Of a stretch of DNA of 64,000 bases, positions 15,885 through 25,675 are shown in pieces. Position numbers and translations under genes: made by a program. The notes beneath the pieces were generated by a model, which saw nothing but the letters and a program-made list of their open reading frames with translations, was not told the origin of the DNA and did no database searches. The stretch's first letter is position 1. Every line of letters starts with the position of its first letter. Source of the DNA: Gandjariella thermophila (GTDB lineage: Bacteria > Actinomycetota > Actinomycetes > Mycobacteriales > Pseudonocardiaceae); contig NZ_BJFL01000014.1 of the NCBI RefSeq assembly GCF_005405885.1, positions 1-64,000 on the forward strand, read 5' to 3'.

Positions 15885-17062
15885 GCCAGGCCCAGCCGGG
15901 GCTCGGCGGCCGGCGCGGCCTCGCGCTCGGCGGCCGGCGGCACGCTGGCGCGTAACCGGAACCCGCCGGCCGGCAGGCGCCCGGCCTCCAGCGTGCCGCC
16001 CACCGCAGCCAGCCGCTCCCGCAACCCTTCGAGGCCGTGCCCGGCACCCAGCGAGTCCACTGTGGACGTCCCGCCGGGGCCGTTGTCCCGGATCTCCAGC
16101 CAGGTCCGGCCGAGCCGCACCTCGCAGCGCGTCGCGCCGCTGTGCCGCAACACGTTCGTCACTCCCTCGCGCAGCACGTAGCCGAACACCGGTTGCAGCG
16201 CGGCCGGCACGTCGTCCACCGCGTGCGGCAGCACCGGTTCGACGCCGGCCGCGCGCAGCGCCGCCCGCGCCCCGGCGACCTCGGCGACCAGCGACGCCTC
16301 CCGGTAGCCGGACACCGTGGCCCGCACCTCGGTGAGCGCCTGCCGGGCAAGCTGCTCCACCTCGCGGACCTCGGCCGCCGCCCGCTCGCGGTCGGCTCCG
16401 GCCTCCAGCAGCCGCCGGACCAGGCCGGCCTTGACGGTGATCGTGGTGAGGCTGTGCCCGAGCACGTCGTGCAGGTCCCTGGCGAACCGGGCGCGCTCCT
16501 CGGCGACCGCCAGCCGGGCCACCTCGTCCCGCGCCGCACGCAGCTCGACCACCGTCCGCACCAGCTCGCCCATGAACACCAGGGACACCGACACCGACAG
16601 CAGGGTCACCAGCTCACCGCCGTGCACCGCGAGCGTGTCGGTGGCCAGCGTCCAGCCGACCAGCGCGGCCAGCACGGCGCCGTCGACCAGGACCGCCCAC
16701 GGGACCGGCAGCATCACCGCGGCGACACCCATGGCGTAGATCATCAGGATGAGGGAGTCCTGACCGAACAGCGCGAGTAGCCCGAAGCCGAGCGCCAGGT
16801 GCGCGACCGAGCCGACGATCTTGACCCACACCGGGCGGGGCCACAGCAGCGGTGGAGCCACCAGGTAGGCGGCCCCGTACCCGCCGAAGACGGCGCCGAT
16901 CAGCACGGCCCGCGGCAGCGATCCGGCCTCGGTGACATGCTGCACCGCCGAGGGGACGAGGAAGAGCGAGAAGAACCCGCCGGGTATCAGCCAGCGGAGG
17001 CGGCCGCGCCGGGACGCCAGGCCGACGACCTGCCGGCATTGCTTGTCGGACACGGCACTCAC
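15881..17062 (-). CDS. Sensor histidine kinase, DesK-like (HisKA_3)
   Basis: A 393-residue membrane kinase that would phosphorylate the adjacent regulator. The N-terminal 150 residues contain about five or six hydrophobic segments (for example PGGFFSLFLVPSAV and LALGFGLLALFGQDSLILMI) with no large extracellular domain, as in DesK. The HisKA_3 helix contains FARDLHDVLGHSLTTITVKA, with the phospho-His about residue 200. The ATPase domain has the N box around GVTNVLRHSGATRCEV and the G boxes IRDNGPGG and GHGLEGLRERL. It begins at GTG. Membrane fluidity or drug stress sensing is usual for this type; the actual signal is unknown. Confidence 0.92.
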   Translation of the reverse strand: MSAVSDKQCRQVVGLASRRGRLRWLIPGGFFSLFLVPSAVQHVTEAGSLPRAVLIGAVFGGYGAAYLVAPPLLWPRPVWVKIVGSVAHLALGFGLLALFGQDSLILMIYAMGVAAVMLPVPWAVLVDGAVLAALVGWTLATDTLAVHGGELVTLLSVSVSLVFMGELVRTVVELRAARDEVARLAVAEERARFARDLHDVLGHSLTTITVKAGLVRRLLEAGADRERAAAEVREVEQLARQALTEVRATVSGYREASLVAEVAGARAALRAAGVEPVLPHAVDDVPAALQPVFGYVLREGVTNVLRHSGATRCEVRLGRTWLEIRDNGPGGTSTVDSLGAGHGLEGLRERLAAVGGTLEAGRLPAGGFRLRASVPPAAEREAAPAAEPRLGLA

Positions 17063-17085
17063 CGTAGAACCTTTCTCCGACGCCT

Positions 17086-17118
17086 CCGGTGGGCGCGCGG
17101 CTGACGCGCGCCCACCGG
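17086..17118 (-). terminator. Hairpin between permease and kinase genes
   Basis: A perfect 14-bp stem (CCGGTGGGCGCGCG and its complement) closes a five-base loop. It lies in the 61-base gap between the exporter permease gene and the kinase gene on the minus strand, so it may end or attenuate the exporter transcript before the regulatory genes. Confidence 0.65.
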
Positions 17119-17123
17119 GAAGG

Positions 17124-17858
17124 TCACACCCTGGCCGTGTCGGCGCGGTAGCGCCGGGCCGCGACCAGGGCCAGGCCGACCGTCCACACCCCCAGCACGA
17201 GCACGGTCTGCATGGTGACGCCCTGGTGGCCGACCGCGTCCCGCCCGATGCCGCCGTACCAGAAGCTGGGCAGCACGTGCGCGAGCCGGTTCAGCCAGGT
17301 CGGCATCAGCTCCGGCGGGAACCACAGCCCGCCCCCGATGCTGAGCAGCATGAACGTGGCGCTGCCTATCGGCTGCACGCTGTCCGGGGTGGACAGCTGG
17401 CCGATCAGCACGCCGAGCACGGCGAACGGGAGCAGGCCCAGCCAGGTGCCGATGACCAGTTGCGCCCATGCGGCGGCGTCCAGCCGCACCCCGGTGGCGG
17501 CCCCGACCGCGCAGACCAGCAGCAGCGGGCCGACCGAGACGAGCATGCCGACCAACGCCTTGGTGACCAGGTAGGCGCCGCCGGACAGCGGGGTCAGCCG
17601 CAGCTGCCGCTGCCAGCCGGCGCCGCGCTCGGTGGCGATCCGGGTGCCGGTGGACACCGCGGCGGTGAGCGCGCCGAACGCGGCCATCCCGGCCATGATC
17701 CACGCCCTGGTGGCGGCCTGCTCGGCCGCGCCGCCCTGGTTGCCGTAGAGGTTGGAGAACAGCAGGTAGAACACGACGGGAAAGCCAACCGTGAAGATCA
17801 GGAAGCGGGGTGCGCGGATCACCCGCCGGGTCTCCAGCGCGAGGTACTTGATGTTCAC
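17124..17858 (-). CDS. ABC-2 type exporter permease
   Basis: A 244-residue membrane subunit of an ABC exporter. Six hydrophobic segments are visible, beginning with APRFLIFTVGFPVVFYLLFS and ending with TVLVLGVWTVGLALVAA, the pattern of the ABC-2 family. The large loop after the first segment contains NQGGAAEQAATRAW. Its ATG overlaps the stop of the ATPase gene by four bases. With the DesKR-like pair downstream this forms the common drug- or lipid-export module of Gram-positive bacteria. The substrate cannot be told from sequence. Confidence 0.9.
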   Translation of the reverse strand: MNIKYLALETRRVIRAPRFLIFTVGFPVVFYLLFSNLYGNQGGAAEQAATRAWIMAGMAAFGALTAAVSTGTRIATERGAGWQRQLRLTPLSGGAYLVTKALVGMLVSVGPLLLVCAVGAATGVRLDAAAWAQLVIGTWLGLLPFAVLGVLIGQLSTPDSVQPIGSATFMLLSIGGGLWFPPELMPTWLNRLAHVLPSFWYGGIGRDAVGHQGVTMQTVLVLGVWTVGLALVAARRYRADTARV

Positions 17859-18796
17859 CGGTGCTCCTCCGGGTTACCGGTCAGCGCGAGGAAGGCGTCC
17901 TCCAGGCCGGCCGAGGTGATCTCGATGTCGTGCGCGTCCGGGTAGGCGGCGAGCAGCGCGCGCACCGTGGCGTCGGAGTCGGCGCAGTGCAGCACGGCGC
18001 GGCCGGCGCGCAGTTGGACGTTGGTCACCCCGGGCAGGCCGGCCAGCGCGGGCTCGGTGGCGCCGGGCACCACGGCGCGCACGGTGCGGCCGGAGACGGC
18101 GGCGCGGACCTGCGCCACCGAACCGTCGGCGACGATCCGGCCGGCGCGTATCAGCACCACGCGGTCGGCGTAGTTCTCGGCCTCCTCCAGGTAGTGCGTG
18201 GCGAACAGCACCGTGCGGCCGGTCTCGGTGTACGCGTGCATGGCCTGCCAGAAGCCGCGGCGGCCCGCCACGTCCATGGCCACCGTGGGCTCGTCCAGCA
18301 CCAGCAGGTCGGGGTCGCAGACCAGCGCCACCGCGAAGCGGACCCGCTGCTTCTCGCCACCGGACAGCCTGCCGCACCGGCGCCGGGCCAGGTCGGCCAC
18401 GCCCGCCCGGTCCAGCGCCTCGCCCACCGGCATCGGCGCCCGGTGCAGCGCCGCGACCAGGCCGACGGTCTCCGCCACGGTCGCGTCGTCGAGCAGCGCG
18501 CCGGCCTGCAGCATCGCGCCGACGGTGCCGCTGGTAACCGCGTCCCGGGGCTGCTGGCCGAACACCCGTACCTCGCCGGCGTCGGGCCTGGTCAGCCCGA
18601 GCATCATGTCGACGGTGGTGGACTTGCCGGCCCCGTTCGGGCCGAGCAGGGCGACCACCTCGCCCGGGCTGATCACCAGGTCGATCCCGGCCACGGCGCG
18701 AACCTCGCCGTAGTGCTTGCGCAGGCCGGCCAGCGCCACCGCGGCGCCGCTGGCCACCGCGCCGGGTGTGCCGGCCTGCTGGGTTCTCGTCGTCAT
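17855..18796 (-). CDS. ABC exporter ATP-binding protein
   Basis: A 313-residue ATPase that would drive the adjacent permease. The Walker A motif is LLGPNGAGKST (about residues 51-61), the signature LSGGEKQRV (about 145), and Walker B LLVLDEPT (about 163), followed by an H-loop in FATHYLEEAE. The C-terminal 80 residues form the extra domain seen in DrrA-like and Nod-type exporters. It is the first gene of the exporter operon, and two palindromes sit 40-75 bases before its ATG. Confidence 0.93.
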   Translation of the reverse strand: MTTRTQQAGTPGAVASGAAVALAGLRKHYGEVRAVAGIDLVISPGEVVALLGPNGAGKSTTVDMMLGLTRPDAGEVRVFGQQPRDAVTSGTVGAMLQAGALLDDATVAETVGLVAALHRAPMPVGEALDRAGVADLARRRCGRLSGGEKQRVRFAVALVCDPDLLVLDEPTVAMDVAGRRGFWQAMHAYTETGRTVLFATHYLEEAENYADRVVLIRAGRIVADGSVAQVRAAVSGRTVRAVVPGATEPALAGLPGVTNVQLRAGRAVLHCADSDATVRALLAAYPDAHDIEITSAGLEDAFLALTGNPEEHR

Positions 18797-18837
18797 GGCA
18801 GCAACGATGCCGCGCGGCCGTCGCCCGGTCGGAGATC

Positions 18838-18869
18838 AGTCGTCACGACTCGACCATGACAACTGTCAT
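18838..18869 (-). promoter_or_regulatory. Tandem palindromes, candidate DesR-like operator
   Basis: AGTCGT-C-ACGACT (18838-18850) and ATGACA-AC-TGTCAT (18856-18869) are both perfect palindromes, with centres 18-19 bases apart. They lie in the 114-base divergent gap between the exporter ATPase gene and the peptidase E gene. NarL/FixJ regulators such as the one encoded in this operon often bind such dyads. Assignment to that regulator is inference. Confidence 0.5.
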
Positions 18870-18910
18870 TCCACCTGACTCGGTGACACCGGGCCTGAGA
18901 TGATCACGTC

Positions 18911-19645
18911 ATGTCAGCCGACGAACCGACGATCCTGGCGACCTCCGGCGGGTGGCGGGCGGGCCGCTGGGTGCAGATGGAGTTCGGCCCGCTGATCCGC
19001 TACGCACTCCAACTGTCCGGTGTGGAGGGTCGAAGGCCGAGGCTCTGCCACGTCGGCACGGCCGGCGGCGACCAGCTCTCGACCAACGCCCGGGTGTCCG
19101 AGGCGGGCCGGGTCGCCGGGGTCGAGGTGAACCACCTGAACCTGTTCCCCATGCCGCCCACCGCCGACCTCGACGACTTCGTCGGCTCGCACGACGTGGT
19201 GTGGGTGAACGGCGGGTCGGTGGCCAACCTGCTCGCCGTGTGGCGGGTGCACGGGCTGGACGCCGTGCTGCGCCGGGCGTGGCGGGCCGGAGTGGTGCTG
19301 GGTGGGGTGTCCGCCGGCTCGATCTGCTGGCACGTCGGCGGCGCCACCGACTCCTTCGGCCCCGACCTGCGGGTGGTCACCAACGGGCTCGGGCTGCTGC
19401 CCTACGGCAACGGCGTGCACTACGACTCCGAGGCGGCCCGCCGGCCCACCGTGCACGCCGCGGTGGCCGCCGGTGAGCTGCCCCGCACGTACTGCACCGA
19501 CGACGGCGCCGGCCTGCTCTACCGGGGCACCGAACTCGCCGAGGCGGTGGCCGAGCGGCCGGAAGCGGGCGCGTACCTGGTGGAGCGGGACGCGGCCACC
19601 GGCTCGGCCGTCGAGCACCGCCTCGACGTGCGCCGGCTGGCGTAG
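18911..19645 (+). CDS. Peptidase E-like protein (family S51)
   Basis: A 244-residue protein of the class I glutamine-amidotransferase fold that uses serine instead of cysteine. The nucleophile elbow is in VVLGGVSAGSICWH, with Ser at about residue 134. WVNGGSVANLLAVW supplies the oxyanion-hole region and HYDSEAARRP the probable catalytic partner segment. Peptidase E enzymes hydrolyse Asp-X dipeptides; cyanophycinase relatives share the fold, so the substrate is not certain. Translation starts at ATG 18911, divergent from the exporter operon and convergent with glyS, whose stop is one base away. Confidence 0.85.
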   Translation: MSADEPTILATSGGWRAGRWVQMEFGPLIRYALQLSGVEGRRPRLCHVGTAGGDQLSTNARVSEAGRVAGVEVNHLNLFPMPPTADLDDFVGSHDVVWVNGGSVANLLAVWRVHGLDAVLRRAWRAGVVLGGVSAGSICWHVGGATDSFGPDLRVVTNGLGLLPYGNGVHYDSEAARRPTVHAAVAAGELPRTYCTDDGAGLLYRGTELAEAVAERPEAGAYLVERDAATGSAVEHRLDVRRLA

Positions 19646-19646
19646 C

Positions 19647-21032
<1,386 letters not shown>

Positions 21033-21213
21033 AGAAGCTCCAGAGGACTAGTGCACGGTGTGGGAGGCTGTCAAGCCTAACCGGTCGCCCTCGTCACCCC
21101 CGGACGAGGGGATTCGCTCTTCCCGGCATACCCCCCGGTGGGGTGACGTGCGGGTGCGAGGATGGTACGTCGAGGCCGGCAGCGTCCTGGCTGGCCTGGA
21201 GGAGGGAGGCGGC

Positions 21214-21489
21214 GTGGCTCGCAGGCCGTTCCGGCGCACCCCGCTGCTGCCCGGGCACGGGCCGCTGGCGCGGGTTCCTCCCGTCGCCGCGTTCCTCGCC
21301 GTGCTGGTGCTGTTCGGCCTGGGAGTGTGGCTGCGGGGGCCGGTGGGCGCCGGCCTGCTCGGCGTGCTCGCCCTCGGTCTTTCGGGCATGCTCGTCACCA
21401 CCTGGCGACTGCTCAGCCCCGCCCAGCGGGTGGCCAGGGTGTTCGTCCTGCTCGTCCTGCTCGTGGTCGCCGCCTCGCTGCTGCGCTGA
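21214..21489 (+). CDS. Small membrane protein (DUF6703-like)
   Basis: A 91-residue protein with three predicted membrane segments: VPPVAAFLAVLVLFGLGVWL, AGLLGVLALGLSGMLVTTW and VFVLLVLLVVAASLL. GTG at 21214 is chosen because GGAGGAGGGA lies six bases upstream and a basic N-terminus (RRPFRRTP) follows. It is conserved beside glyS and the metal regulators in related actinobacteria, but no function is known. It is divergent from glyS. Confidence 0.7.
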   Translation: MARRPFRRTPLLPGHGPLARVPPVAAFLAVLVLFGLGVWLRGPVGAGLLGVLALGLSGMLVTTWRLLSPAQRVARVFVLLVLLVVAASLLR

Positions 21490-21572
21490 CCCGGGGCGAG
21501 GGCGCGAACGCCTAGGATGGGGGGGAACGACTCGGTCGCGCTGCCCGCGCAGCGGAGGTGCTGGAGAGGACG

Positions 21573-22010
21573 ATGCGCATCGTGAACCCCGACGCCGCGC
21601 CGCCGGGCCACGATGAGCAGGTTCACCCGCCGGGCCGGCCCACGGCGAAACCCGCCCCGGCGCGCTCGCCCCGCACGCTGACCGCCGCCGGTGATCTGCT
21701 CCGCGCGCTCGCCGCGCCGGTGCGCATCGCCATCGTGCTGCAACTGCGCGAGGGTGAGCGGTGTGTCCACGACCTGGTGGACGCCCTCGCCGTGGCGCAG
21801 CCCCTGATCAGCCAGCATCTGCGAGTGTTGAAGGCGGCCGGCGTGGTGTACGGCGAGCGGCACGGCCGGGAGGTGTTCTACCGGCTGGTGGACGAGCACC
21901 TGGCGCATATCGTGCTGGACGCCGTGACGCACGCCGAGGAGGGTGGTTCGGCGACGCACCGGGCCCAGGCCGCGACCGCAGACCGAGTCGACCGGACGGA
22001 GGGAACGTGA
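21573..22010 (+). CDS. smtB: ArsR/SmtB family metal-sensing repressor
   Basis: A winged-helix repressor of 145 residues. After a disordered Pro-rich N-terminus, the DNA-binding domain runs from TAAGDLLRALAAPVRIAIV to the recognition helix AVAQPLISQHLRVLKAAGVV. The C-terminal helix carries DEHLAHIVLDAVTHAEE, with Asp and His residues placed like the alpha-5 zinc site of SmtB/CzrA. In mycobacteria the orthologous repressor is co-transcribed with zur and is released by zinc. The start at 21573 follows GGAGAGG. Its stop overlaps the GTG of zur, so both are co-translated, and control of the pair by zinc is likely. Confidence 0.88.
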   Translation: MRIVNPDAAPPGHDEQVHPPGRPTAKPAPARSPRTLTAAGDLLRALAAPVRIAIVLQLREGERCVHDLVDALAVAQPLISQHLRVLKAAGVVYGERHGREVFYRLVDEHLAHIVLDAVTHAEEGGSATHRAQAATADRVDRTEGT

Positions 22011-22426
22011 CCACCAGCGAGCGCCGTACTGCCGCGGTGCCCGGGGTACGGGCCACCCGGCAGCGCGCCGCCGTGTCCCGGCTGCTCGACCAGATCGACG
22101 ACTTCCGCTCCGCCCAGGAGCTGCACGAGGAGCTGCGCCGGCGGGGCGAGGGCATCGGGCTGACCACCGTGTACCGGACGTTGCAGTCGCTGTCCGACGC
22201 CGGCGAGGTGGACGTGCTGCGCACCTCCTCCGGCGAGGCCATCTACCGCCGCTGCTCCAGCCACCACCACCATCACCTGGTCTGCCGTGGCTGCGGCAAG
22301 ACGGTGGAGGTGGAGGGTCCCGCGGTGGAGCGCTGGGCCGACAAGGTCGCAGCGGAGCACGGGTTCTCCGAGGTCAGCCACACGCTGGAGATCTTCGGCC
22401 GGTGCGCCGACTGCGGCCCGGAGTAG
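22007..22426 (+). CDS. zur: Fur family zinc uptake regulator Zur
   Basis: A 139-residue Fur-family repressor that shuts off zinc uptake genes when zinc is plentiful. The winged helix is TRQRAAVSRLLDQIDDFRSAQEL with recognition helix LTTVYRTLQSLSDAGEV. The metal sites are seen in HHHHHLVCRGCGKTVEVEG and in the C-terminal CADCG, giving the two CxxC pairs of the structural zinc site. GGAGGGAAC precedes the GTG, which overlaps the stop of the upstream repressor gene. The permease pair downstream is convergent with zur. Confidence 0.93.
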   Translation: MTTSERRTAAVPGVRATRQRAAVSRLLDQIDDFRSAQELHEELRRRGEGIGLTTVYRTLQSLSDAGEVDVLRTSSGEAIYRRCSSHHHHHLVCRGCGKTVEVEGPAVERWADKVAAEHGFSEVSHTLEIFGRCADCGPE

Positions 22427-23197
22427 CTAGTACTCGTACGGGTCGGCCGGAGCCGGCACCGGGTGCACGTCGGTCGCGGTCAGCGTGGGCACGTACTGGT
22501 TGCCCTGGGTGGCCGAGCCGGGCACCAGGGTGCCGACCACGTCCACCCACTCGTCGTTGCGCAGCACGGCGGTGTCCACCCCGGCCAGCCGCGCCTTGAC
22601 CGGCCAGGCGTCCGCCGCGCAGCAGGTGATCACCAGGCGGGCCAGGTAGGCGGCGCCCGCCGGGTCGCGCACCACGAAGCCGGTGAGCCGCACGGCCCGG
22701 TTGTCCAGCGCGTTCGTGCCGTCCCACGCGCTGCGGGTGACGAAGTCGGTGATCTTCATCGGGACGACGTCGCCGGCCGGTAGCGGCGGGAACGCGGTGG
22801 ACTTGGCCGGGTCGCCGGCGGCCGGCGGGCGAGGCGCCGCACGGTTCACCGTGTCCGCCCCCAGCGCGGGCGGGCTGACCAGGAAGATCGCCATCACCGG
22901 CAGCAGGAGCAGCCACGGGCTGCGCGGCGGCCGGCCGAGGTGCGCATTCCCGCCGTGTACACCGTGGTCGTGGTGCCCGTGGCCGGCTTCCGCCGGAACG
23001 GCCCCGCCGGCGCGGCGGGCGGTGCGGATGTCCCGGCCGATTGCCACCGCGGCGAGCACCAGCATCACCGTGCCCGCCGCGATCAGCCACGGCTGCAGCG
23101 CCGGCTTGACGTAGCGCAGGTAGGTGCCGTTGACCGCGATCTTCAGCAGCGCGCCGCCGAGCAGCACCAGCACGATGTTCTGCGTCTCCCGCCGCAC
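22427..23197 (-). CDS. TIGR03943 family membrane protein
   Basis: A 256-residue protein with about three N-terminal membrane helices (VLLGGALLKIAVNGTYLRYV, LIAAGTVMLVLAAVAI, WLLLLPVMAIFLVSPPALG) and a C-terminal OB-like extracytoplasmic domain containing VVRDPAGAAYLARLVITCCA and DVVGTLVPG. This family occurs as a conserved pair with permeases of the type encoded next door. The transported compound is not established; position beside smtB/zur suggests a metal, which is inference. A His-rich linker (HGHHDHGVHGG, about residues 72-82) could bind zinc. It lies 19 bases after the permease gene in one operon. Confidence 0.85.
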   Translation of the reverse strand: MRRETQNIVLVLLGGALLKIAVNGTYLRYVKPALQPWLIAAGTVMLVLAAVAIGRDIRTARRAGGAVPAEAGHGHHDHGVHGGNAHLGRPPRSPWLLLLPVMAIFLVSPPALGADTVNRAAPRPPAAGDPAKSTAFPPLPAGDVVPMKITDFVTRSAWDGTNALDNRAVRLTGFVVRDPAGAAYLARLVITCCAADAWPVKARLAGVDTAVLRNDEWVDVVGTLVPGSATQGNQYVPTLTATDVHPVPAPADPYEY

Positions 23198-23216
23198 CGC
23201 ACCTCCCCGTGGACCG

Positions 23217-24215
23217 TCAGGACAGGAAAACCAGGCCGGCGGCGAGCGCGCAGCCCACCGCCACGACGAACACCAGCGGCGCGAATCGCACCGCGAACGA
23301 CCGGCCGAAGGTGCCGGCGTGCAGGGCGATCAACTTGACGTCCACCGCCGGACCGACCACCAGGAACACCAGCCGGGGCAGCAGCGGCAGCGCGCCCAGC
23401 GAGGCGGCGACGAACGCGTCGGCCTCGCTGCACAGCGCGAGCACCACCGCCAGCAACGCCATGACGAGCACGCCCAGCGCCGCCTGGCCGCCCACCGCGG
23501 CCAGCCAACCGGACGGCACGAGCACGTTCAGCACGGCCGCGGTCAGCCCGCCGATCACCAGGTAGCCGCCCGACTCGACCAGGTCGTGCCGGGCCGTCTC
23601 GGCGAACACCGCCCAGCGGGACCCGCCCTCGGTGGCCGGCAGCCGGCGCAGCGCCCGCTCGGCGATCCACTCCGGCCGGCCCAGCCGGGCCCACAGCCAG
23701 CCGGTGACCACCGCGGTGGCCAGCGACCCGACGAACCGGGCGAGCACCATCTCCGGCCGCCCCGGGAACGCCACCGCCGTGGCGACCAGCACGATCGGGT
23801 TCACCGCGGGCGCCGCCAGCAGGAACGCGACGGCCACCGCGGGCGGCACGCCCTGCTGCATCAGCCGGCGGGCCACCGGCACCGAGGCGCACTCGCAGCC
23901 GGGCAGCGCCACCCCGGCGGCGCCGGCCACCGGTACCGCCAGCGCCGTGCGCCGCGGTAACACCCTGCGCAGCACCGCGGCCGGCATGAACGCCGCGATC
24001 GCCCCGCTGACCAGCACGCCGAGCACCAGGAACGGCATGGCCTGCACGCATACCGCGACGAACACCGTCGACCCGGTGCGCAGCGCGGGAACGTCGAGCA
24101 CCCGGTTCAGCCAGCCCTGCAGGGCCAGAGCGAGCACCAGCAGCGCGCAGAGCACCTCCAGCGAGGTGATCCGCCGCCGCACCCGGCTCGGTTGGGCCCG
24201 CGTCGCGGTGGTCAC
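23217..24215 (-). CDS. YraQ/DUF318 family permease
   Basis: A 332-residue integral membrane protein with about eight to ten helices. The duplicated family signature is seen in GVALPGCECASVPVARRLMQQGVPPAVAVAF and again in ALCSEADAFVAASLG. Paired acidic and Cys residues within these membrane repeats are typical of this permease family, members of which are linked to metal or arsenic-compound export. GTG at 24215 is chosen because the upstream in-frame residues are low-complexity Arg/Gly. It is the first gene of the pair with the TIGR03943 protein. No Zur-like palindrome was seen upstream. Confidence 0.85.
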   Translation of the reverse strand: MTTATRAQPSRVRRRITSLEVLCALLVLALALQGWLNRVLDVPALRTGSTVFVAVCVQAMPFLVLGVLVSGAIAAFMPAAVLRRVLPRRTALAVPVAGAAGVALPGCECASVPVARRLMQQGVPPAVAVAFLLAAPAVNPIVLVATAVAFPGRPEMVLARFVGSLATAVVTGWLWARLGRPEWIAERALRRLPATEGGSRWAVFAETARHDLVESGGYLVIGGLTAAVLNVLVPSGWLAAVGGQAALGVLVMALLAVVLALCSEADAFVAASLGALPLLPRLVFLVVGPAVDVKLIALHAGTFGRSFAVRFAPLVFVVAVGCALAAGLVFLS

Positions 24216-24315
24216 GGCATCGATGGTGCCAGTACGGGCGGCCAGCCCGCCGGCACTCCGGCGGCGGGTCCCCGCCGGCCGCCGCATCGGGCGATGCGTA
24301 CCACCGACCTTTTCG

Positions 24316-24735
24316 TCAGCCGCCGACGCCCTCGAGGAGTTCGGTGCGGAGCTGGGAGGCGTTGGACACCACCAGCATGAGCAGCGTGCCCAGCGCGGTG
24401 CTGTCCAACCCGTCGGCAGGGAACGCGTAGCGCAGGGTGACGTCCATCCCGTCCTCGGAGTGCACCACGCCGAGCGTGCCGAACAGGCCCTGCCCGGCGC
24501 GTTCCGCCGCCGAGGCGGCCAGCTTCGGGTCGTCCGGCAGGTCCCAGGCCACCACGCAGGTGAGGCTCAGCACGATCAGCCCCTCGGCGAGCTGCATGGC
24601 CTGCACCGCGCACGGCACCTCACCATGCCGGAAGGTGAGCGCGCCGTCGTCGTCGACGTGCACGTCGACGAAGCGTTCCAGCGCCTCGCGCGCCAGGGTG
24701 AGCAGGGTCGCCGTCCGCGCGGCCTCTTGCGTCAT
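24316..24735 (-). CDS. YbjN domain-containing protein
   Basis: A 139-residue protein of the YbjN / type III secretion chaperone-like fold, used for peptide binding or regulation in many bacteria but of unknown role in actinobacteria. The fold is suggested by the pattern [22 protein letters not shown], then [13 protein letters not shown], then a long C-terminal helix [20 protein letters not shown]. Its ATG overlaps the stop of uppS, so both are translated from one message. The start at 24735 is the only good one after that overlap. Confidence 0.75.
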   Translation of the reverse strand: MTQEAARTATLLTLAREALERFVDVHVDDDGALTFRHGEVPCAVQAMQLAEGLIVLSLTCVVAWDLPDDPKLAASAAERAGQGLFGTLGVVHSEDGMDVTLRYAFPADGLDSTALGTLLMLVVSNASQLRTELLEGVGG

Positions 24736-25601
24736 GGGGTTCCTCCAGCCGTGTCGGCACGCTCGGCGGCCCCGTCCGAGGACCGCTCGGTGGCCCGGTC
24801 GATGGCGCCGCCGAACCTGCGGTCCCGGCGGGCGTAGATCTCGCAGGCCTGCCACAGGTCCCGGCGGTCGAAGTCGGGCCACAGGATGTCCTGGAAGACC
24901 AGTTCCGCGTATGCGGCCTGCCACACCATGAAGTTCGACGTGCGCTGCTCGCCGGAGGGCCGGATGAACAGGTCCACGTCGGGGATCTCCGGCCGGTAGA
25001 AGTGCCGGGCCACGGTGCGCTCGTCCACCCGCTCGGGGTTGATCTTCCCCGCCGCGGCGAGCCGGGCGATCTCCTTGGCCGCGTCGGCGATCTCGGCGCG
25101 GCCGCCGTAGTTGACGCACATGGTCAGGTTCAGCACGTCGTTGTGCCGGGTGTAGTCCTCGGCGATGCTCAACTCGTTGACCACGCTGCGCCACAGCCTG
25201 GGCCGCCGACCCGCCCAGCGGATCCGCACCCCCATCTCGTTCAGCTCGTCCCGCCGGCGGTGGATCACGTCCCGGTTGAAGTTCATCAGGAAGCGCACCT
25301 CGTCCGGGCTGCGTTTCCAGTTCTCCGTGGAGAACGCGTACAGCGACAGCCACTTCACACCGATCTCGATGCAGCCCTTGGCCACCTCGAGCACGACCGC
25401 CTCGCCGCGCTTGTGCCCCTCGATGCGCGGCAGCCCGCGCTGGTTCGCCCACCGGCCGTTGCCGTCCATCACGATGGCCACGTGGTTGGGCACGAACTCG
25501 GGCGGGATGGCCGGGGGTCGCGCGCCGGAGGGGTGCGGGTCGGGCGGCCGGATGGCCGTGCGCTCGCCGCCGCCCCGCCGCTGCCGCTGCCTGCGCAGCA
25601 T
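24732..25601 (-). CDS. uppS: Isoprenyl (decaprenyl) diphosphate synthase
   Basis: A cis-prenyltransferase of 289 residues that makes the polyprenyl carrier for cell-wall assembly, like mycobacterial Rv2361c. The substrate-binding motif [13 protein letters not shown] lies at about residues 41-53, with [12 protein letters not shown] and the C-terminal [16 protein letters not shown] also conserved. The first 35 residues are basic and disordered, which is usual in actinobacteria. ATG at 25601 is preceded by GAGGAGGAA. It lies between recO and the YbjN gene, the same order as in mycobacteria. Confidence 0.95.
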   Translation of the reverse strand: MLRRQRQRRGGGERTAIRPPDPHPSGARPPAIPPEFVPNHVAIVMDGNGRWANQRGLPRIEGHKRGEAVVLEVAKGCIEIGVKWLSLYAFSTENWKRSPDEVRFLMNFNRDVIHRRRDELNEMGVRIRWAGRRPRLWRSVVNELSIAEDYTRHNDVLNLTMCVNYGGRAEIADAAKEIARLAAAGKINPERVDERTVARHFYRPEIPDVDLFIRPSGEQRTSNFMVWQAAYAELVFQDILWPDFDRRDLWQACEIYARRDRRFGGAIDRATERSSDGAAERADTAGGTP

Positions 25602-25675
25602 CGTCGTCGGTTCCTCCTCGGTGCACCCGTGTGACTGACCCGGCCCATCCTGCCGCACGCCCGGTCGGCACTCGG

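Noticed and set aside
21033-21213. T-box riboswitch before glyS
   Set aside because: No T-box sequence or specifier-loop structure was seen in the short divergent gap.
21048-21959. 303-codon minus-strand frame opposite the DUF6703 and ArsR genes
   Set aside because: The plus-strand genes have recognisable families and ribosome sites; the reverse frame does not.
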